From: Acidovorax_G lacteus
GTDB taxonomy: Bacteria; Pseudomonadota; Gammaproteobacteria; Burkholderiales; Burkholderiaceae_C
NCBI RefSeq assembly: GCF_039540375.1
Contig: NZ_BAABEX010000030.1
Span: 1-64,000, forward strand
Direction of reading: 5' to 3'
DNA length: 64,000 bases
Shown here piece by piece: positions 59,939-64,000 of the stretch. The translations under genes and the position numbers were made by a program. The first letter of the stretch is position 1, and the number at the start of each line of letters is the position of its first letter. The notes beneath the pieces were generated by a model. It was not told the origin of the DNA. It saw only the letters and a list, made by a program, of their open reading frames with translations, and ran no database searches.

Positions 59939-61806
59939 TGCGGCGCCCACTTGAGACCCACATAGAACGTGCGGCCCGCCGTGGCGTAAGTGCGTGCGAG
60001 TTGGTAGGCCTTGTCGCCCACATTGTCGACGCGCGCCTGCAGCGTCACGTCCTGCGCGATACGGGTGCCCGCCGTGAGGTGGACCACGCCGTAACCGCCC
60101 AGCACCTGCGTGTTGGCGCTGTTGTCAAAACGGCGGCCCGAGGCCTGCCATTCGGCACCCCAGGTCCAGCCCGCCCAGCGGGTGTCGGCGCCCAGCACCA
60201 ACCGCTCCTGGGCGCGGCGTGCCAGTTGCTTGCCCGTGGCGAGATCGCGCGGGTTTTGCCAGTCGAGCGAGCCGTGCACGCGCACCGCGCCGAAGCGGTG
60301 CGATCCCGCCAGGGTGATGCCTTCATATTGCGCGCGGGCTGTGTTGGCATAGCAGCCGAAGGTGGACGCACAGGTGCCTGCGCCCACGAAGCTGATCAGG
60401 TCGCTGACGCGGTTGCGGTAGGCCGTGACCGAGAAGGTCGAGTCGCCCTGGGCATAGCGCAGGCCCAGCTCCAGATTGCGCGCCTGCTCGGGACGCAGAC
60501 TGGCAACACCGTACTCGCTGAACCGCTGGTACAGCGTAGGCGCACGGAAGGCCGTGCCCGCCGCCGCTGTTGCACGCCACTGCGGCGTGATGCGATAGCC
60601 ATAGGCCACGCTGCCCGTGTTCTGGCCGCCGAACTCGCTGTCGGCATCGTGCCGCCATTGCAACTGCAGCGTGTGCGGGCCGCTGTGTAGGCCGTAGCCG
60701 AGGGCCAGTGCGTCCTGCGAGCGGCTGCGGTCGATGGGGCGGTTGGTCAGATGGTCCTCACGGCGCTCCAGGGCCACCGTCCACTGGTGCGGGCCGCGGC
60801 GCCACTCGTTGTGCAACAGGTAACTGCGTACGGTGGTTTCCGTCAGGTAGGGCGAAGGTGTGGTCTCGTAGCGGTCACGCCCTTCTGTGACCGACAGCCG
60901 CGTCTTGAAGCCCGTGTCCCATTGGGCCAGCCAGTGCAGGCCCAGCGCGTGCAGACGGTGCAGACTGCGATCGTCGCGGGCAGGGCTCGCGTCGTAGCCA
61001 CTGTTCATGTCGTTGGTCAGCAGCGTGCCTTCGAGGCGGTGTGCTGCACTGAGTTGCACCCCGCCGCGCAGGTGAGCGGCCGTGCTGCGGTAGCCGTCTT
61101 TGTCGGGGTTCTGGCCTGCAATGGGACGCGCGTTGAAGCCCTGGCTGGTCTCTCGCGCCACGCCCAGGGCGTAGTCCCAGGTGCCCTGCGTTCCTGTGAA
61201 GCCAGCCTCGGCCTTGGCCGTGCGGTGGCTGCCTGCGCCCAGCTGCACAAAGGGGGCAAAGCCGCCTTCGCCCCGGCGCGTGAACACCTGCACCACCCCA
61301 CCCAGGGCATCAGAGCCGTAGATGGCTGCGGCAGGCCCCCGCAGCACTTCGATGCGTTCGATCATGGCCAGCGGAATGCTTTGCCACGAAGCGCCACCGG
61401 TGGACTGCGAATCCACGCGTACGCCATCGATGTAAACGGCTGTGAAACGGGTCTCCGCGCCCCGGATGAACAGGCTGGTGTTGGAGCCCGGACCACCATT
61501 GCGCGCCATCTCCACGCCTGGCAAACGGCTGAGCACATCGGCCAGTCCTGTGGCACCGCTTCGCTCGATGGTCTCGCGGTCCACGATGGACACATCGGCC
61601 ACCAGATCCGACAGCGGCTGCGCCGTGCGGGTGGCCGTGACCACCACATCGGCCATCGACGGGGCGCGCAAGTTCTGGGCCACCAAAGTGGAAGCAGCCT
61701 GATCGGCCAGCACCGGCACAGACGCAGCCAGCCATGCGGCAGCCAGCGCCACCGAACGCGGGCGCAGCACAGCGGCGGCGCACGCACGAGGAGTACGAAC
61801 GTTCAT
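59935..61806 (-). CDS. btuB: TonB-dependent cobalamin receptor
   Basis: A 623-residue outer-membrane receptor. The signal peptide runs to about residue 34 (VALAAAWLAASVPVLA). A TonB-box-like DVVVTATRT follows, then the plug (SIVDRETIERSGATGLADVL, LFIRGAETRFTAVYIDGVRV, GSDALGGVVQVFTRRGEGGF) and a beta-barrel ending GRTFYVGLKWAPQ. Direct evidence for cobalamin as substrate is the riboswitch immediately upstream and the operon. Length and end match BtuB (~600 residues). First gene of the unit. Confidence 0.92.
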   Translation of the reverse strand: MNVRTPRACAAAVLRPRSVALAAAWLAASVPVLADQAASTLVAQNLRAPSMADVVVTATRTAQPLSDLVADVSIVDRETIERSGATGLADVLSRLPGVEMARNGGPGSNTSLFIRGAETRFTAVYIDGVRVDSQSTGGASWQSIPLAMIERIEVLRGPAAAIYGSDALGGVVQVFTRRGEGGFAPFVQLGAGSHRTAKAEAGFTGTQGTWDYALGVARETSQGFNARPIAGQNPDKDGYRSTAAHLRGGVQLSAAHRLEGTLLTNDMNSGYDASPARDDRSLHRLHALGLHWLAQWDTGFKTRLSVTEGRDRYETTPSPYLTETTVRSYLLHNEWRRGPHQWTVALERREDHLTNRPIDRSRSQDALALGYGLHSGPHTLQLQWRHDADSEFGGQNTGSVAYGYRITPQWRATAAAGTAFRAPTLYQRFSEYGVASLRPEQARNLELGLRYAQGDSTFSVTAYRNRVSDLISFVGAGTCASTFGCYANTARAQYEGITLAGSHRFGAVRVHGSLDWQNPRDLATGKQLARRAQERLVLGADTRWAGWTWGAEWQASGRRFDNSANTQVLGGYGVVHLTAGTRIAQDVTLQARVDNVGDKAYQLARTYATAGRTFYVGLKWAPQ

Positions 61807-61901
61807 GAAAAAACCCGACAGAAGGCAACCCGTTGCCGGCCTCCCCGCCAGCGATGGGTGAAACGATTGCCGCGCTCGTGCGCGCAGGCAATCACCTTGT
61901 T

Positions 61902-62106
61902 GGCCGGTATCCGGGCTGGCGAAGCACCCTTCAGCGCCTTCCCAGACGCTTGTTCAAGGCATCCAGTGGCGTGTGACTGAAGAGGGAGCGAAAACGCTCG
62001 TTCGCTGACCGTTGCGGGGGCAGCGCAGGCTGGGTGCGTGCCGCGGTGGCACGACCTCCCTGCTTCCCGTTGAACTGCGGCATGCGAACCACACCGCGAG
62101 CACCAA
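61902..62106 (-). promoter_or_regulatory. Cobalamin riboswitch upstream of btuB
   Basis: Read on the minus strand from TTGGTGCTCGCGG, it has the conserved blocks in order: AACGGGAAGCAGG, then CAGCCTGCGCTGCCCCCGCA followed by ACGG, then the CGCCACTGG block, CTGGGAAGGCG and the 3' AGCCCGGATACCGGCC. Total about 205 bases. A possible hairpin GATTGCC / GGCAATC follows before btuB, which could be the expression platform; no strong ribosome binding site is visible before the ATG. A candidate -10 (TAGAAT) lies at 62115-62120. Coenzyme B12 should switch off the operon. Confidence 0.9.
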
Positions 62107-62159
62107 CAGCGGGCATTCTAAGCCGCTTTGTGCAGTGCAACCCTAGAATAGAAGCCTGT

Positions 62160-62399
62160 ATGGCCACCCCTCCGAGCATCGACCAGATCGCCGAGCGCGT
62201 TGAGCGCCTGCTGTTGCGCCATGCCGAACTGCAGCGCACCAACGCACTGCTCACGGAACAGGTCACCGCCCTCACCCAAGAACGCGACTCGCTCAAATCA
62301 CGCCTGAGCGCCGCGCGCGCACGGATCGATGCGCTGCTGGAGCGCCTGCCGGCTGCGGCCACCCCCACACCACCGCAGGAGCGCCATGAAGCAGATTGA
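62160..62399 (+). CDS. Small coiled-coil protein upstream of zapA (ZapB/TIGR02449-like)
   Basis: A 79-residue protein with an uninterrupted coiled coil: IDQIAERVERLLLRHAELQR, then LLTEQVTALTQERDSLKSRL. This arrangement of a short coiled-coil gene just before zapA is common in betaproteobacteria and reminiscent of ZapB. Its stop overlaps the zapA start by 14 bases. A role in cell division is inferred from context. Confidence 0.8.
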   Translation: MATPPSIDQIAERVERLLLRHAELQRTNALLTEQVTALTQERDSLKSRLSAARARIDALLERLPAAATPTPPQERHEAD

Positions 62400-62745
62400 G
62401 GTCCAGATCCTGCAGCAGAGCTACTTGCTCGCCTGCCCTGAAGGACACGAGTCCCGACTGCTGGAGGCCGTGGAAAAGGTGGACACCGCCATGACGCGCA
62501 TCCGCGATGCGGGCAAGGTGCGCGCGCGCGAGCGCATTGCCGTGCTGGCGGCACTGAACCTGGCCTTTGAAGTCGCCGACCATGAAGCAGCCCGCTTGGC
62601 TGCTGCCGCGCAGGCGGCATCCGCCCCAGACGCTGCCATTGCCATAGAGACACAGGCTGCGCCCGGCGCAGAAGACAGCGAACGCCTGCAACAGCTTGTG
62701 CAGCGCCTCGACGAAGCGCTGGGCCACGACGGCCGCCTGCTGTAG
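62386..62745 (+). CDS. zapA: Cell division protein ZapA
   Basis: A 119-residue protein. It starts MKQIEVQILQQSYLLACPEG and contains VDTAMTRIRDAGKVRARERI AVLAALNLAFE, the ZapA pattern, then an alanine-rich linker and a C-terminal coiled coil (DSERLQQLVQRLDEALG). ZapA bundles FtsZ filaments at the division site. It overlaps the coiled-coil gene before it; AGGAG precedes the ATG. 6S RNA follows. Confidence 0.94.
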   Translation: MKQIEVQILQQSYLLACPEGHESRLLEAVEKVDTAMTRIRDAGKVRARERIAVLAALNLAFEVADHEAARLAAAAQAASAPDAAIAIETQAAPGAEDSERLQQLVQRLDEALGHDGRLL

Positions 62746-62830
62746 CCTGCTTTAATGTCCGCGGCGCTACGCGCCGCCCTGACACGTCCGACGCTCCCCA
62801 CAGGCTTTGCCCGCAGCCTACAATGACGAG

Positions 62831-63001
62831 GTCTGCGACGTTGCCGGGCTTTATATTTCCTTGAACCAATGCTCTCTGAGCACGGGCTTGGTACATCGCC
62901 TGGTGAGCGTGATCGTCTCGCGTCAGATGAACCCAACGCCTGGCTGCCCTCGCCCACCTGAACCCCCGGTTCAGGATGCCGGTCCGGTGGCGTTCGCAGA
63001 C
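62831..63001 (+). ncRNA. ssrS: 6S RNA
   Basis: It lies directly after zapA, where betaproteobacterial 6S RNA is expected. The ends pair as GTCTGCGACGTTGCCGG with the 3' complement near CCGGTGGCGTTCGCAGAC. A characteristic CACCTGAACCCCCGGTTCAGG hairpin is near the 3' end, matching the E. coli CACCTTGAACCAAGGGTTCAAGG region, and the 5' side has CTTGAACCA. A TACAAT at 62819-62824 is a plausible -10. 6S RNA binds the sigma-70 holoenzyme. Ends are approximate to a few bases. Confidence 0.85.
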
Positions 63002-63078
63002 ACCTTTTCTCGCCCGTCGTCCTGGCCCACTGCGCCCGGGCGGCGGCCTCATCCCGCCCCTCTGCCCGGACAACCCAC

Positions 63079-63900
63079 ATGCTTGATCCCCTGTTGATGC
63101 TTGAACTGGGGGCGCTTGGCCTGTGCACGGGCTTTCTGGCGGGCCTTCTGGGCATTGGGGGGGGCATGCTGCTCGTGCCGTTCCTGACCTTCATCCTGGG
63201 GGCTCGGGACGTGGCCCCGGACTTGGCCGTCAAGATGGCAATTGCCACCTCCATGGCGACCATCGTGTTCACCTCGGTCTCCAGCGTGCGCGCGCACCAC
63301 GCCAAGGGCGCCGTGCGCTGGGACATCGTGCAGCGGCTCGCGCCCGGCATTGTGCTGGGGGGGCTGCTGGCCAGCCTAGGCGTCTTTGCCCTGCTCAAGG
63401 GGGCCTATCTGGCCTTGTTCTTTGGCCTGTTCGTGAGCTTCTCGGCCACGCAGATGTTTTTGGACAAGAAGCCGTCTCCAGCCCGTCAGATGCCAGGCAC
63501 CGCCGGGCAGTGGGTCGCAGGCGGCGGCATCGGGTTTCTGTCGGGTCTGGTGGGCGCGGGCGGAGGCTTCGTGAGTGTGCCGTTCATGACCTGGTGCAAC
63601 GTGAGCATCCACAACGCGGTGGCCACCAGTGCAGCGCTTGGTTTTCCGATTGCGCTGGCCAACGTGGCAGGCTACGTCGGCTCCGGACTTGGCATGCACG
63701 GACGCCCGGAAGGCTCTCTGGGCTATGTGTGGCTTCCGGGACTCGCACTGATCGCCGTCTGCAGCGTGCTGACGGCTCCCCTGGGCGCGCGTGTCGCCCA
63801 TCGGCTGCCGGTACGCAAGCTCAAGCGGGTGTTTGCCAGCCTGCTGTTTGCACTGGCCGCCTATATGTTCTGGAAGGGCGTGATCGCGCTGGGCAACTGA
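63079..63900 (+). CDS. TauE/SafE family sulfite exporter-like permease
   Basis: A 273-residue membrane protein with seven or eight helices. The repeats AGLLGIGGGMLLVPFLTFIL and GLVGAGGGFVSVPFMTW are the paired TauE/SafE signatures (GxGGG, then P). The substrate (sulfite, sulfoacetate or another organosulfonate or anion) cannot be told from sequence. No regulator or sulfur gene is in view. Start ATG at 63079, 78 bases after the 6S RNA. Confidence 0.9.
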   Translation: MLDPLLMLELGALGLCTGFLAGLLGIGGGMLLVPFLTFILGARDVAPDLAVKMAIATSMATIVFTSVSSVRAHHAKGAVRWDIVQRLAPGIVLGGLLASLGVFALLKGAYLALFFGLFVSFSATQMFLDKKPSPARQMPGTAGQWVAGGGIGFLSGLVGAGGGFVSVPFMTWCNVSIHNAVATSAALGFPIALANVAGYVGSGLGMHGRPEGSLGYVWLPGLALIAVCSVLTAPLGARVAHRLPVRKLKRVFASLLFALAAYMFWKGVIALGN

Positions 63901-63923
63901 TGGCGGCACAGCCGCCGCCTCCG

Positions 63924-64000
63924 CTACGAGGAACTGCTGGGCGCCGGCCCCGCTGGTACGCGCCGGACCGGAGCGGGAGGCGGCACAAGCGGTACCGCAG
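63924..64000 (-). CDS. Possible C-terminal end of a minus-strand gene
   Basis: Read on the minus strand from the window edge: AVPLVPPPAPVRRVPAGPAP then SSSS and a TAG. This resembles the proline-rich tail of a secreted or membrane protein. A plus-strand frame starting at 63900 (MAAQPPPPLRG) is an alternative. Too short to decide. Confidence 0.3.
   Translation of the reverse strand, partial: AVPLVPPPAPVRRVPAGPAPSSSS

Noticed and set aside
1..64000. CRISPR arrays, rRNA operons, complete insertion sequences, integrases, prophage genes or a replication origin
   Set aside because: I looked for regularly spaced direct repeats, 16S/23S landmarks, intact transposases or integrases with paired terminal repeats, phage structural genes and DnaA-box clusters and found none that stand up.

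Overview
The window reads as a chromosomal segment of a high-GC betaproteobacterium, most likely a member of the Comamonadaceae close to Acidovorax. This is inferred from gene content and not from any search. The pointers are: Bug/TctC-type periplasmic binding protein, PhaR-type polyhydroxybutyrate regulator, EF-P with Arg32 next to its EarP rhamnosyltransferase, a 6S RNA after zapA, and a family of about 60-bp interspersed repeats of a kind I associate with Comamonadaceae. Nearly all of the window is ordinary core genome with dense coding. Accessory character is confined to about 40.9-42.4 kb.

Layout. 0-2.9 kb: end of an exbD gene, a Fur-box-preceded hemP, a GlcG/HbpS-like protein, a Bax1-I membrane protein and a lipoprotein. 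2.9-9.2 kb: rlmD, a small secreted protein, and a divergent Lrp-type regulator/putA pair for proline catabolism. 9.2-12.6 kb: a gene-poor stretch, then tRNA-His, ppiD, tRNA-Val(UAC) and hupB on the minus strand, most with clear terminators. 13-16.9 kb: tartrate/D-malate dehydrogenase, pgsA and uvrC. 17-21.5 kb: a minus-strand set (tctC-like, HMG-CoA-lyase-like, class III CoA-transferase) with a divergent LysR gene, then earP and efp. 23.4-30.3 kb: secreted protein, rimO, phaR, tRNA-Val(GAC), relA, an alpha/beta hydrolase and 3-hydroxybutyrate dehydrogenase. 30.4-40.9 kb: SIMPL protein, ompR-envZ, ispDF, mfd, membrane proteins, serB and a thioredoxin-like protein.

40.9-42.4 kb is a small scar of mobile and polymorphic elements: an interspersed repeat, a truncated REP-associated tyrosine transposase, and the 3' end of an Rhs gene with a frameshifted toxin-like tip followed by a tiny two-helix membrane protein in the position of an immunity gene. 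42.4-49.7 kb holds a truncated hemoglobin, several small conserved proteins, two diguanylate cyclases, slyX, an aminotransferase and nth.

49.7-62.1 kb is an eleven-gene minus-strand cobalamin unit: cobalamin riboswitch, btuB, cobB, cobU, btuF, btuC, btuD, cobO, cbiB, cobC/cobD, cobQ, cobT. Nearly every junction overlaps or has a very short gap, so a single riboswitch probably controls corrinoid import, adenosylation, amidation and nucleotide-loop activation together. 62.1-64 kb carries a coiled-coil protein, zapA, 6S RNA and a TauE/SafE permease.

The items most worth a second look are the Rhs tip with its candidate immunity gene, and the interspersed repeat family. One copy of the repeat lies in frame inside cobU and supplies about 23 amino acids that the enzyme family normally lacks.
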